This document shows positions 44,365 to 52,319 of a DNA stretch of 64,000 nt, piece after piece; positions within the stretch are counted from its first letter, which is position 1, and each line of letters begins with the position of its first letter. The position numbers were made by a program, and so were the translations under genes. Location: positions 29,377-93,376 of the forward strand of contig LMAJ01000020.1 of assembly GCA_001507425.1 (NCBI GenBank), in the 5' to 3' direction. The DNA is from Flavobacteriaceae bacterium CRH. Its GTDB lineage: Bacteria > Bacteroidota > Bacteroidia > Flavobacteriales > Flavobacteriaceae. The notes under the pieces were generated by a model, which saw nothing but the letters and a program-made list of their open reading frames with translations, ran no database searches and was not told the DNA's origin.

Positions 44365-47300
44365 TTATTTTATTGATGGTGTTATTTTAAATTGATTCTG
44401 ATAGGTTTTGTCTCTCAACAAATATTTTTCCATTGGCCATGCCTGCCAGCTGTCGATTCCGCCAACGCCCATTTGTTTGTAATCAATTTTTAAACTTGTT
44501 AAATCTCTCTCTTTTAATTCTGCAGCGTGTCTTTGGTCTTTTTGCAAACCGTCGTCTAAATCTTCTGTTAAATAATGTAAAGCTGTTACGGCCAATAAAT
44601 CATCAGAAGTAACTGTTATTTTCAATGTATCATTTGATAATTCTAACCAGCGAACATCTGTTTTATTTCCGGTTTCCTGCGGACGGATGTACGGATAATA
44701 TTGTTCTGAAACGGTTTGGTTATAAAGGCCAACCTGCGCGCTGTAATTTCTGTCGATATAATTTTCGTGTGGACCTCTTCCGTAATAACTCATGTTGCTA
44801 AAATCTTTCGGAACAATAATTTCCATACCAAATCTTGGCAAAACCGGTTGTTCTTTCGTTTTATCAATATTCAGTTTTTCTTTTACTGCTAATTCTCCGT
44901 TGCTGTTGATCTCATAATTTAATTCTAAAGTCGACGAAACTGAAGTTAAATTATAAATTGCTTTTACCAGAATTTTATTGTCTTTTGTCGCAGAATAGTT
45001 CCAGCTTACAAGCGTTGGATTTTCTGTAGCATCTTTCCATGCTTTTAATTGCACCTGAAGATTAGCTCCAAAATCATTATCGTTTGGTGCTCTCCAAAAA
45101 TCAGGACGCAATTGATATCCTTCTTTTATAATGGGCTGATTATTGAACGAATATGCGTTTATAAATCCTGTTTTTTTATCGAAAGTTATTATTGCTTTAT
45201 CGCTTTTGAATGTTGTATTATTTACGTTTTTCTCCACCGTAATTTTTGATGCTCCCTGAATTTTTATATCATTTTTCCAGGTTCCTTTATAGGCTAATTG
45301 TTCTGTTGCAATTTGAAATCCTTTTGGTAAAAATGGCTCCTCTTCTTTAATATGATAGGTTACGACAATAAAAGCTTCCTGAAATTGTTTTTCTTCTACA
45401 TTAACGGGCAATTTAAATGTTTTAGATTCTTTTGCTTTAATATCTAAATTCTCGATAGTTCCGGTGGCGTCGTCTTTTCCGTCTAAAACCAATTTCCAAT
45501 GCAAACTCACATTGCTTAAGTCTTTAAACGAAAATTCATTGTATACTTTAATGGTCGTGGTTGCCTGATTTTCCCATGAAGTTAAAATATTTTGCATCAC
45601 GTTTCTTACTTCAAGAGCATGTGGATTCGGTTTTCTGTCTACTGTAAATACACCGTTGTTTACGAAGTTGTTGTCGCTTTTTACATCTTTTGGTCCAAAA
45701 TCGCCGCCGTAAGCTAAAATACGAGTTCCGTCTGGCAGTGTTTTATAAACCGACTGATCGATCATATCCCAAATAAATCCTCCCTGAAAGTTTGGATATT
45801 TACGAATTACATCCCAATAATCTTTAAAATTCCCCATTGAATTCCCCATTGCATGTGCATATTCACATTGAATATAAGGTCTTGGCGGATTTGGATTTGC
45901 GAGAATATATTCTTCCATTTTATTTGGAGAACTGTACATTGGGTCGATAATATCAGAATCCCATTCAAATTTTAGATCTTTTCCATCCCAGGCTCCGGCA
46001 GTTGCTCTTTCGTACTGAATTGGTCTTGATTTATCACGGTTTTTAATCCATAAATAACCTCTGTAAAAATTATAACCGTTTCCGGCTTCGTTACCCATAC
46101 TCCAGATAATTACTGAGGTATGATTTTTATCTCTTTCGATCATACGCTGCATACGCTGAATGTGCGCTAATTCCCAATCTGGTTTATTTCCGAGGGTTTT
46201 GGTAATATCGTAACCCATTCCGTGTGATTCTATGTTGGCTTCATCCACCACATAAATTCCGTATTTATCGCATAATTCGTAGAAATATTCATCGTTTGGA
46301 TAATGCGACATTCTCACCGCATTGATATTAAATTCTTTCATCAATTTAATATCTTGTTCCATTCTTTCTCTGGAGATCGTTTGTCCTGTAATTGGATCAA
46401 CTTCATGACGGTTTACTCCTTTTATGTAAATAGCTTTTCCGTTTACTAAAAGTTGTCCGCCTTTTATTTCTACTTTTCTAAAGCCAACATTTTGATTGAT
46501 TACTTCAATAACATTTCCTTTTTTATCTTTTAAAAGAAATGTGATTTGATATAAATTCGGAATTTCAGCACTCCATTTTTTCGGATTATTTACCGCAAAA
46601 TCAAAAGTTTGTTTTTCGTTTAATGCTGTAATTACTTTTGAAGCCACAACTGTAGTTCCGTCTTTAAGCTGAACGTCTAAAGTGTAATTATCGTTTTTAT
46701 TTAAATCAGAGAATTGAGTTGTGATTTTTAAAGTTCCGTTTACATAAGAAGCATCAAGATCCGGAATAATTTCATAATCTTTTAAGTGTGCTTTGTTTCT
46801 GGCAACCAGATAAGAATCACGTGTAATTCCGCTCATTCTCCACATATCCTGACATTCTAAATACGAACCATCATTCCATTTCATTACTTGCAATGTGATG
46901 GTATTTTTCCCGGTTTTTACGAATTTATTTAAGTTGAATTCCGAAGGTAATTTTCCGTCTTCGCCATATCCAACATAAACACCATTTACCCAAACGGTAA
47001 GGTTTGATTTTGCGGTTCCGACATGAAGGAAAATATCTTTTCCTTCCCAGGATTTATCAATTGTAATTTCTTTTCTGTAAACGCCTGTCGGATTGTATTT
47101 TGTTGGCACAAACGGGGGATTTGGCGCCATTAAATAATCAAAATCGTAAGTCGTGTTTACATAAACCGGATATCCATAACCGTTTACATCCCAGCTTGCC
47201 GGAATTTTAAAATTATCCCAATCTGAATCGTTAAAAGTGCTTTTTTCAAAATCTTTTGGAAGTGCGCCCGGATTGTCAACATATTTAAATTTCCATGGTC

Positions 47301-47505
47301 CGTTTATATCCAAATAATTCCTGGATTGTCTCCATTCGTTTTTAGCGGCCAATGCTTCATTTTCAAAAACATAATAAGCAGCGTGCATGGGCTCTCTATT
47401 ATCTTCATTGATTTTTTCATTTTGCCAAAATGGAACTTTTTCCTGGGCATTAACCCCTACTATCGCTGTTAATAGTAAAGTTAATATGGATATTGATTTT
47501 TTCAT
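44365..47505 (-). CDS. GH2 beta-galactosidase
   Basis: The 1046-residue protein has a signal peptide (about 1-20) and the five-domain layout of LacZ-type GH2 enzymes. The acid/base is in IIWSMGNEAGNG and the nucleophile in IQCEYAHAMGNSMGNF. A large bgal_small_N domain closes it. The signal peptide places it in the periplasm rather than the cytoplasm. It should remove antennal beta-galactose and expose GlcNAc for the GH20 enzyme encoded next to it. Confidence 0.92.
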   Translation of the reverse strand: MKKSISILTLLLTAIVGVNAQEKVPFWQNEKINEDNREPMHAAYYVFENEALAAKNEWRQSRNYLDINGPWKFKYVDNPGALPKDFEKSTFNDSDWDNFKIPASWDVNGYGYPVYVNTTYDFDYLMAPNPPFVPTKYNPTGVYRKEITIDKSWEGKDIFLHVGTAKSNLTVWVNGVYVGYGEDGKLPSEFNLNKFVKTGKNTITLQVMKWNDGSYLECQDMWRMSGITRDSYLVARNKAHLKDYEIIPDLDASYVNGTLKITTQFSDLNKNDNYTLDVQLKDGTTVVASKVITALNEKQTFDFAVNNPKKWSAEIPNLYQITFLLKDKKGNVIEVINQNVGFRKVEIKGGQLLVNGKAIYIKGVNRHEVDPITGQTISRERMEQDIKLMKEFNINAVRMSHYPNDEYFYELCDKYGIYVVDEANIESHGMGYDITKTLGNKPDWELAHIQRMQRMIERDKNHTSVIIWSMGNEAGNGYNFYRGYLWIKNRDKSRPIQYERATAGAWDGKDLKFEWDSDIIDPMYSSPNKMEEYILANPNPPRPYIQCEYAHAMGNSMGNFKDYWDVIRKYPNFQGGFIWDMIDQSVYKTLPDGTRILAYGGDFGPKDVKSDNNFVNNGVFTVDRKPNPHALEVRNVMQNILTSWENQATTTIKVYNEFSFKDLSNVSLHWKLVLDGKDDATGTIENLDIKAKESKTFKLPVNVEEKQFQEAFIVVTYHIKEEEPFLPKGFQIATEQLAYKGTWKNDIKIQGASKITVEKNVNNTTFKSDKAIITFDKKTGFINAYSFNNQPIIKEGYQLRPDFWRAPNDNDFGANLQVQLKAWKDATENPTLVSWNYSATKDNKILVKAIYNLTSVSSTLELNYEINSNGELAVKEKLNIDKTKEQPVLPRFGMEIIVPKDFSNMSYYGRGPHENYIDRNYSAQVGLYNQTVSEQYYPYIRPQETGNKTDVRWLELSNDTLKITVTSDDLLAVTALHYLTEDLDDGLQKDQRHAAELKERDLTSLKIDYKQMGVGGIDSWQAWPMEKYLLRDKTYQNQFKITPSIK

Positions 47506-47541
47506 TTTTGTTTTTTTTATTCTCTGCTTGGCGTTTCATTT

Positions 47542-47632
47542 TAACACATAGAAACATAGATTTTTAAAGTTAATAAAAGGTGTGGGGCTTTTATTTAAAC
47601 TTATGAGAGGATAAAATCTATGTTCTATGGAT
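47542..47632. repeat. Intergenic repeat with ACACATAG ends, copy 2
   Basis: TAACACATAGAAACATAG near the left end and ATCTATGTTCTATGG near the right end are inverted versions of each other. It belongs to the same family as the elements at 27644 and 48768, but lacks the TTCACTTGCATTAA core. Confidence 0.55.
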
Positions 47633-47703
47633 AAAATTTACACTTTTTTATTTTATTAAGCTTTATCAAAATTTAAAATTTTCACAAAGCTTTCGCATGA
47701 TAA

Positions 47704-48732
47704 CTATTTATCCCAGGACATTTTAAATTTAGCATCTTCCATTCTGTGCCCTTTTTCATCATCTGAAACGGCGTAGTTGAAACCTGATCTTAAACTGTAA
47801 CCTGCATGTTCTCCGTTTTTATTTAATGCAATAAAACCAACTTGCAGATATTCCATGTCTTTGTGGTTTTTGTGTTTGTTGTAAATACGTTCTGTAATTT
47901 CTTTACAGGCGTCATACGGTGATTTGCCCTGACGCATTAATTCGACCACCATTGCACTTCCTGCGGTTCTAATTACAGCTTCGCCTAATCCGGTTGCAGC
48001 AGCAGCTCCAACTTCGTTATCAAGAAAAAGACCCGCGCCGATGATTGGGGAGTCACCGACGCGACCATGCATCTTCCAGGCGGCTCCACTTGTGGTGCAG
48101 CCTCCAGCAAGATTGCCGTCTTCATCTAACATTAGCATGCTTATGGTATCGTGATTTTCTATATTAATAACCGGTTTGTATTTTGAATCTTCCAGCCATT
48201 TTTTCCAGTCTTTTTCAGATTCCGGAGTTAGTAAATTTTCTTCTTTAAATCCTTCTGCTAAAGCAAATTGCAATGCGCCTTGCCCGGCTAACATTACGTG
48301 AGGCGTGTTTTGCAGCACTCTTTTTGCTACAGAAATTGGATGCATAATACCTTGCAGGAAACAAACGGAACCACAATTACTATTATGATCCATAATACAG
48401 GCATCCAAAGTCACTTTTCCTTCGCGATCCGGATATCCTCCATAACCAACACTGCGGATATTCGGATCTGCTTCAGGAATTTTCAGACCGGCTTCGAGCG
48501 CATCTAAGGCTGATTTTCCGGCTTTTATTTGTTTCCAGGTTTCCTGATTGGCTGGTAAACCATGATTCCATGTCGAAATTACGATTGGCTTTTTTGTTTT
48601 TTTTGAAGGAAATTCTAATTGGCCCTCTTTTTCATCTTCGTGATTTTTCGCAAACCCGCTAAATCCCAAAACAGAACTTACGGCCAATGTGCCTAAAGTT
48701 GCTTTTTTTATAAAATTTCTTCTGTTTGACAT
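47704..48732 (-). CDS. N4-(beta-N-acetylglucosaminyl)-L-asparaginase with Tat signal
   Basis: A start at 48732 gives 342 residues; upstream codons come from a repeat. The N-terminus SNRRNFIKKATLGTLAVSSV is a twin-arginine signal, so the folded enzyme is exported to the periplasm. The Ntn-hydrolase core has the autocleavage/nucleophile threonine T196 in ENHDTISML, followed by GGCTTSGAAWKMHGRVGDSP for substrate binding. The enzyme splits GlcNAc-Asn, the stub left after glycan trimming, into GlcNAc and aspartate (after ammonia loss). Its presence in the locus is the strongest hint that N-linked glycans are the target. Confidence 0.92.
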   Translation of the reverse strand: MSNRRNFIKKATLGTLAVSSVLGFSGFAKNHEDEKEGQLEFPSKKTKKPIVISTWNHGLPANQETWKQIKAGKSALDALEAGLKIPEADPNIRSVGYGGYPDREGKVTLDACIMDHNSNCGSVCFLQGIMHPISVAKRVLQNTPHVMLAGQGALQFALAEGFKEENLLTPESEKDWKKWLEDSKYKPVINIENHDTISMLMLDEDGNLAGGCTTSGAAWKMHGRVGDSPIIGAGLFLDNEVGAAAATGLGEAVIRTAGSAMVVELMRQGKSPYDACKEITERIYNKHKNHKDMEYLQVGFIALNKNGEHAGYSLRSGFNYAVSDDEKGHRMEDAKFKMSWDK

Positions 48733-48767
48733 TTTGCTTACTTTTATCTTTCTTTTAATTTTATTTA

Positions 48768-48860
48768 AACACATAGAAACATAGTTTTTGAAACTGTATT
48801 AAAGGCGTTTCACTTGCATTAACACACATATCTATTTATGTGTGGAAACTTGTTTCTTTT
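48768..48860. repeat. Intergenic repeat with ACACATAG ends, copy 3
   Basis: AACACATAGAAACATAG near 48768 and GGCGTTTCACTTGCATTAA near 48804 repeat the pieces seen at 27644-27796. The right end reads ATTTATGTGTGGAAACTTG. It lies directly before the asparaginase gene. Confidence 0.55.
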
Positions 48861-48869
48861 GTATTCCCA

Positions 48870-48986
48870 GTTTGTCATCCTGATCCCGAAGCTTCGGGAG
48901 AAGGATCGCACAAGAAACTCCGCAATCTAAATCGCCAGTCTTTGTCAAGTTACGTGTGTGATCCTTCGTTCCTCAGGATGACAAAC
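48870..48986. repeat. GTTTGTCATCCTGA inverted-repeat element, copy 1
   Basis: The left arm is interrupted by CCCGAAGCTTCGGG, a small hairpin of its own. The right arm (48957-48986) reads TGTGATCCTTCGTTCC then TCAGGATGACAAAC, identical to the right arm of the copy at 52195-52300. Both contain AAACTCCGCAATC and GTTACGT inside. Confidence 0.7.
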
Positions 48987-48999
48987 TGTTGCGTCTCTT

Positions 49000-50079
49000 T
49001 TATTGTAAAATCGCTTTTGTTTCTTTGATGGTTTTCAAATTGCTATCTGTCAATGCGTTTCCGTCAAAGAAAGAAACTCCTACGGCTCCATTTTCTTTGG
49101 CCAGTAGAATTGCTTCTTTTAATTCTTTATCTGATTTTAATCCCGGAATATAGATTCCTGTATTAATTTTTGTTTTTTTATCTTCTAAATCAGCAACTCC
49201 TTGTTTTGTAGCGTATCCAACCCAGTCAATTTCTTCATTATAAAAACTGTGGTAAATCATTGGATAAACTTCGTCTATATTCCATTTATCCCAACGCTGG
49301 CGTACCATGTGATCTGCCATTTCCGGATAAGGAAATACGGCTGCTGTTAATTTTTTATTGTGTTTGTGGGCAATTTTGTAAGCGTCATTTACAACGGCTT
49401 GTATCGCATTTAATCTGAAATTTTTCCATTCCATGTCGATAGAAGTATTGTGGCTTTCTTTTGGATTTTTATGATGAATTCTTTCAAATGCTTTGATACA
49501 TTCATCACAATAACAAAAATCAAACTGAGGTAATTCTACATCCTGAACCAGGTTGTATTTTGGCAATAAACTAATTGGCAAAAAGATGTCCGGGAAACGA
49601 ATATAATCTAAGTGAACACTTTCGATTCCGTCTACTTTTGCCAGTTCTTCCACTAAAGCTAAAACGTGTTCTCTTGATTCTTTTCTGGTTGGGCATAACC
49701 ATTGGTAATAATCTACGTAAGGGCGGTTATCAAAACATGATTTTCCTTCTTTGCTCACCATGTACCAATCCGGATGTTTTAATGCAAGAGAATCTCCTGG
49801 CCTGTTCATTGCCATTATCCAGGCATGCACTTTTAAACCTTCTTTTGTAGCTAAAGGCACTATTCTTTTTAAGAGTTTTGGATCTGTTGATGTATTGATT
49901 AATACTTCATCGATTCCGCCATCTTTATATTTTTTGAATTCTTTTGAATAATCTGCGTCTGATTTTTTGGCGTCTGCGGTTGTCCAGACTCCAAATTTAA
50001 AAGTGGTTTGTTCTTCTTTTTTAGCACAAGAAAAAATACTAAATGCCAATAAAAAAAATAATAGTTTTGGTAGTTTCAT
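49000..50079 (-). CDS. GHL10-like TIM-barrel lipoprotein (putative glycoside hydrolase)
   Basis: The 359-residue lipoprotein (lipobox FSC near residue 18) is a single TIM barrel resembling the glycosyl-hydrolase-like 10 family (PF02638). Motifs are GGIDEVLINTS near residue 53, GLKVHAWIMAMNRP near 79 and DGIESVHLDYIRFPD near 150. The last places two acids at the end of strand four, as in GH18/GH13-type barrels. Two cysteine pairs (CYCDEC) suggest a bound metal or disulfide. The substrate of this family is not established. Its place beside a CBM9-like protein and the GH130 enzyme makes it a candidate endo-acting or core-cleaving enzyme. Confidence 0.75.
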   Translation of the reverse strand: MKLPKLLFFLLAFSIFSCAKKEEQTTFKFGVWTTADAKKSDADYSKEFKKYKDGGIDEVLINTSTDPKLLKRIVPLATKEGLKVHAWIMAMNRPGDSLALKHPDWYMVSKEGKSCFDNRPYVDYYQWLCPTRKESREHVLALVEELAKVDGIESVHLDYIRFPDIFLPISLLPKYNLVQDVELPQFDFCYCDECIKAFERIHHKNPKESHNTSIDMEWKNFRLNAIQAVVNDAYKIAHKHNKKLTAAVFPYPEMADHMVRQRWDKWNIDEVYPMIYHSFYNEEIDWVGYATKQGVADLEDKKTKINTGIYIPGLKSDKELKEAILLAKENGAVGVSFFDGNALTDSNLKTIKETKAILQ

Positions 50080-50085
50080 AGTGGT

Positions 50086-51156
50086 TTAGTTTGCTATTAT
50101 TTTGCCATCCTGCCTTATAATATAGGTTTGATTAGAAAAAGGACTTTTTACCGAAATATTATATCCTGTTGCATGATTTTCTACTACTGGTTTCAAAATT
50201 TTACCGTCGACACTAATGGTTTCTTTAGTAAGACTGGCTAAAGATTTTGCCCAGGTTTTATTTTTTTCATAATATTCTTTTTGAGCTCTGTACAAATTGT
50301 ATAACTCCCATTTTACTTTTTCTTCTTGCGGAATTGTAAAATTCTCTTTTCCTTCTTTAGAAGAAAAATAAACATATCCCCATTTTTCGGGTTCATGCAT
50401 ATTGATGACTCCCATTGGCGACCAAACCCAATTGTACTCTGGTAAAAATTTACCGTCAGCATCTTTTTTGCGTTCGTAACTGCCATTATTTATAGTGTGC
50501 TGCCAGTTTACCCTTGAGAAATTAACTCTCCAAAACTGATCTGCAGGCACATTTTTTTCATTATAGGACTTTCTATAAGATGCCCAGGGAATTGCCATTT
50601 CTAATACCCAACCTTCATCTGTATCGTTTGGGTTATTTAGCGTTCCGTTGATTTTTACCGCTGATTTCAGGCCTGGAATATTCCAGTCGTTTAATACACC
50701 ATTGTCATTTTCTCTATATGGTTTTGACAGAAACAGATCCCAGGCTGTATTTAAAGCATTAATTTCTAATTCATAATAGTTAAAAGTGTCGCTATCGGGA
50801 TCAATGAAAACTTCAAAATCGTTGTTGTAAAAAATAATGGTGTCACGTTGTTTTAAATTTGCCCAAACATGCGGCTCGTCAAGCTTTGCTAATATATAAA
50901 AATTGGTTTCATCCCAGAGCATTTTAACTTTTGTTCCATATTTTGGTTTTACGTTATTCTCTATATCTTCAAAAAGATCTGTCCAATCTGTTTCGCTCCA
51001 GGCAGCATCAGACTCGTCTCCGTCGATTACAATTGGATTTGTAGTTTTACCGGCTACGTAAGTTTTAGGTATAACGGTATTTTTTTTCGATTGCGAAAAA
51101 CCCGCAATCGAAAAAAATACTAAAACAACTGTTAACCATTTAAATTTTAAATGCAT
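50086..51156 (-). CDS. CBM9-like (DOMON-type) carbohydrate-binding protein
   Basis: The 356-residue secreted protein (signal peptide about 1-21) has one CBM9-like beta-sandwich from about 35 to 250, with DGDESDAAWSETDWTDLFED near residue 43 and EVFIDPDSDTFNYYELEINA near 135, and a C-terminal helical extension. No catalytic residues are evident. It is six bases from the GHL10-like gene and nine from GH130, so it is part of the same operon. It may present substrate to its neighbour; alternatively it may be a divergent enzyme of this fold. Confidence 0.8.
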   Translation of the reverse strand: MHLKFKWLTVVLVFFSIAGFSQSKKNTVIPKTYVAGKTTNPIVIDGDESDAAWSETDWTDLFEDIENNVKPKYGTKVKMLWDETNFYILAKLDEPHVWANLKQRDTIIFYNNDFEVFIDPDSDTFNYYELEINALNTAWDLFLSKPYRENDNGVLNDWNIPGLKSAVKINGTLNNPNDTDEGWVLEMAIPWASYRKSYNEKNVPADQFWRVNFSRVNWQHTINNGSYERKKDADGKFLPEYNWVWSPMGVINMHEPEKWGYVYFSSKEGKENFTIPQEEKVKWELYNLYRAQKEYYEKNKTWAKSLASLTKETISVDGKILKPVVENHATGYNISVKSPFSNQTYIIRQDGKIIAN

Positions 51157-51164
51157 GCTTTTTT

Positions 51165-52130
51165 CTATAAACTATTATCTTTTGTAAACTGAATTACCTC
51201 ACTTAATTTACCAAATGCTATTGCTACAGCGGTATCTGCTGCACCATAATATACGGCCAATTTGTCTTCTTCTTTATCATATAGTGCCGCACATGGGAAA
51301 ACTACGTTTGGTACGTCTCCAACCATTTCATAAATTTCTGCAGGCCCTAATAAATAAGGCTGTGTTCTGTATTTTACTTTATCCGGAGAATCGACATCTA
51401 AAAGTGCTGATCCCATTGCATAACGAAAACCATTGCAGGTATTGATAACGCCGTGGTAGATCATTAACCATCCTTCTTCGGTAAGAATTGGGATTGGCCC
51501 TGCTCCTACTTTTGTACATTGCCATGCGCTTTGTTCAAAAGGAGATGGTTTCATTACCAATCTGTGTTCTCCCCAGTATTTCATATCAGGGCTATAACTA
51601 ATCCAGATATCTCCAAAAGGAGTGTGTCCGTTATCACTTGGACGGCTTAGCATGGCGTATTTTCCGTTTATTTTTTGTGGAAACAAAACTCCATTTCTGT
51701 TGAATGGTAAAAAGGCATTTTCGCATTGAAAAAATTCTTTAAAATCGAAAGTGTAACCAATACCAATAGTTGGTCCGTTATATCCGTTACACCAAGTAAT
51801 CCAGTAACGATCTTCAATCCAAACCACACGCGGATCATATTTATAAGCTGATTCGATCATTTCGGTATTTCCTGACTGCATTACGATTGGTTCGTGGTTA
51901 ATATCCCAATCGATTCCGTTTTTACTAAAACCGGCAAAAATATTCATTTGAACCGCTTTGTTATCACATCTGAAAACACCTGCAAATCCGTCTCCAAAAG
52001 GAACTACAGCACTATTAAAGATACTGTTTGATGATGGAATAGCGTATCTGTCAATAATTGGATTTTCAGAATATCTCCACATTACGTCGTTGCTGTTTTC
52101 GGGTCTGTCTTGCCAAGGAATTGTGCTCAT
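51165..52130 (-). CDS. GH130 beta-mannoside phosphorylase
   Basis: The 321-residue cytoplasmic enzyme (no signal peptide) has a five-bladed propeller with the catalytic Asp in the YDPRVVWIEDRYW block near residue 98. Length and the closing YYGAADTAVAIAFGKLSEVI match GH130 subfamily 2, which includes enzymes that phosphorolyse Man-beta-1,4-GlcNAc into Man-1-P and GlcNAc. That is the conserved core disaccharide of all N-glycans. Together with the adjoining SSS symporter it suggests import of the disaccharide and energy-saving breakdown inside the cell. A repeated leader lies just upstream. Confidence 0.9.
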   Translation of the reverse strand: MSTIPWQDRPENSNDVMWRYSENPIIDRYAIPSSNSIFNSAVVPFGDGFAGVFRCDNKAVQMNIFAGFSKNGIDWDINHEPIVMQSGNTEMIESAYKYDPRVVWIEDRYWITWCNGYNGPTIGIGYTFDFKEFFQCENAFLPFNRNGVLFPQKINGKYAMLSRPSDNGHTPFGDIWISYSPDMKYWGEHRLVMKPSPFEQSAWQCTKVGAGPIPILTEEGWLMIYHGVINTCNGFRYAMGSALLDVDSPDKVKYRTQPYLLGPAEIYEMVGDVPNVVFPCAALYDKEEDKLAVYYGAADTAVAIAFGKLSEVIQFTKDNSL

Positions 52131-52138
52131 GATCTCTT

Positions 52139-52200
52139 TCGTTTTTTTGTTTGTTTTATTTTTTGTTTGTTTTTGTTTGTTTTTGTTTGTTTTTGTTTGT
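52139..52200. repeat. TTTTGTTTGT tandem repeat in the leader of the GH130 gene
   Basis: The unit TTTTGTTTGT is repeated about four times with near-perfect identity, preceded by similar T/G-rich sequence. On the coding strand of GH130 this is an A/C-rich, G-free leader within nine bases of the start codon. It may enhance translation in an organism without Shine-Dalgarno sites, or change length by slippage. Confidence 0.7.
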
Positions 52201-52300
52201 CATCCTGAGGAACGAAGGATCACACTAGAAACTCCGCAATCTTTGATGCCAATTTTTGTAGAGTTACGTTTGTGATCCTTCGTTCCTCAGGATGACAAAC
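52195..52300. repeat. GTTTGTCATCCTGA inverted-repeat element, copy 2
   Basis: The arms 52195-52224 and 52271-52300 are perfect 30-base reverse complements. The centre contains AAACTCCGCAATC and GTTACGT as in copy 1 at 48870. It lies between the SSS symporter gene and GH130, and the long stem may end or stabilise transcripts. Confidence 0.8.
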
Positions 52301-52319
52301 TGTGACTGCTATATTTTAA

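Noticed and set aside
48733..48774. Longer start of the glycosylasparaginase gene
   Set aside because: The extra 14 codons come from the ACACATAG-type repeat and would bury the Tat signal.
52139..52200. Tandem TTTTGTTTGT units considered as a CRISPR-like array
   Set aside because: Units are 10 bases long with no spacers, so this is a simple-sequence repeat.
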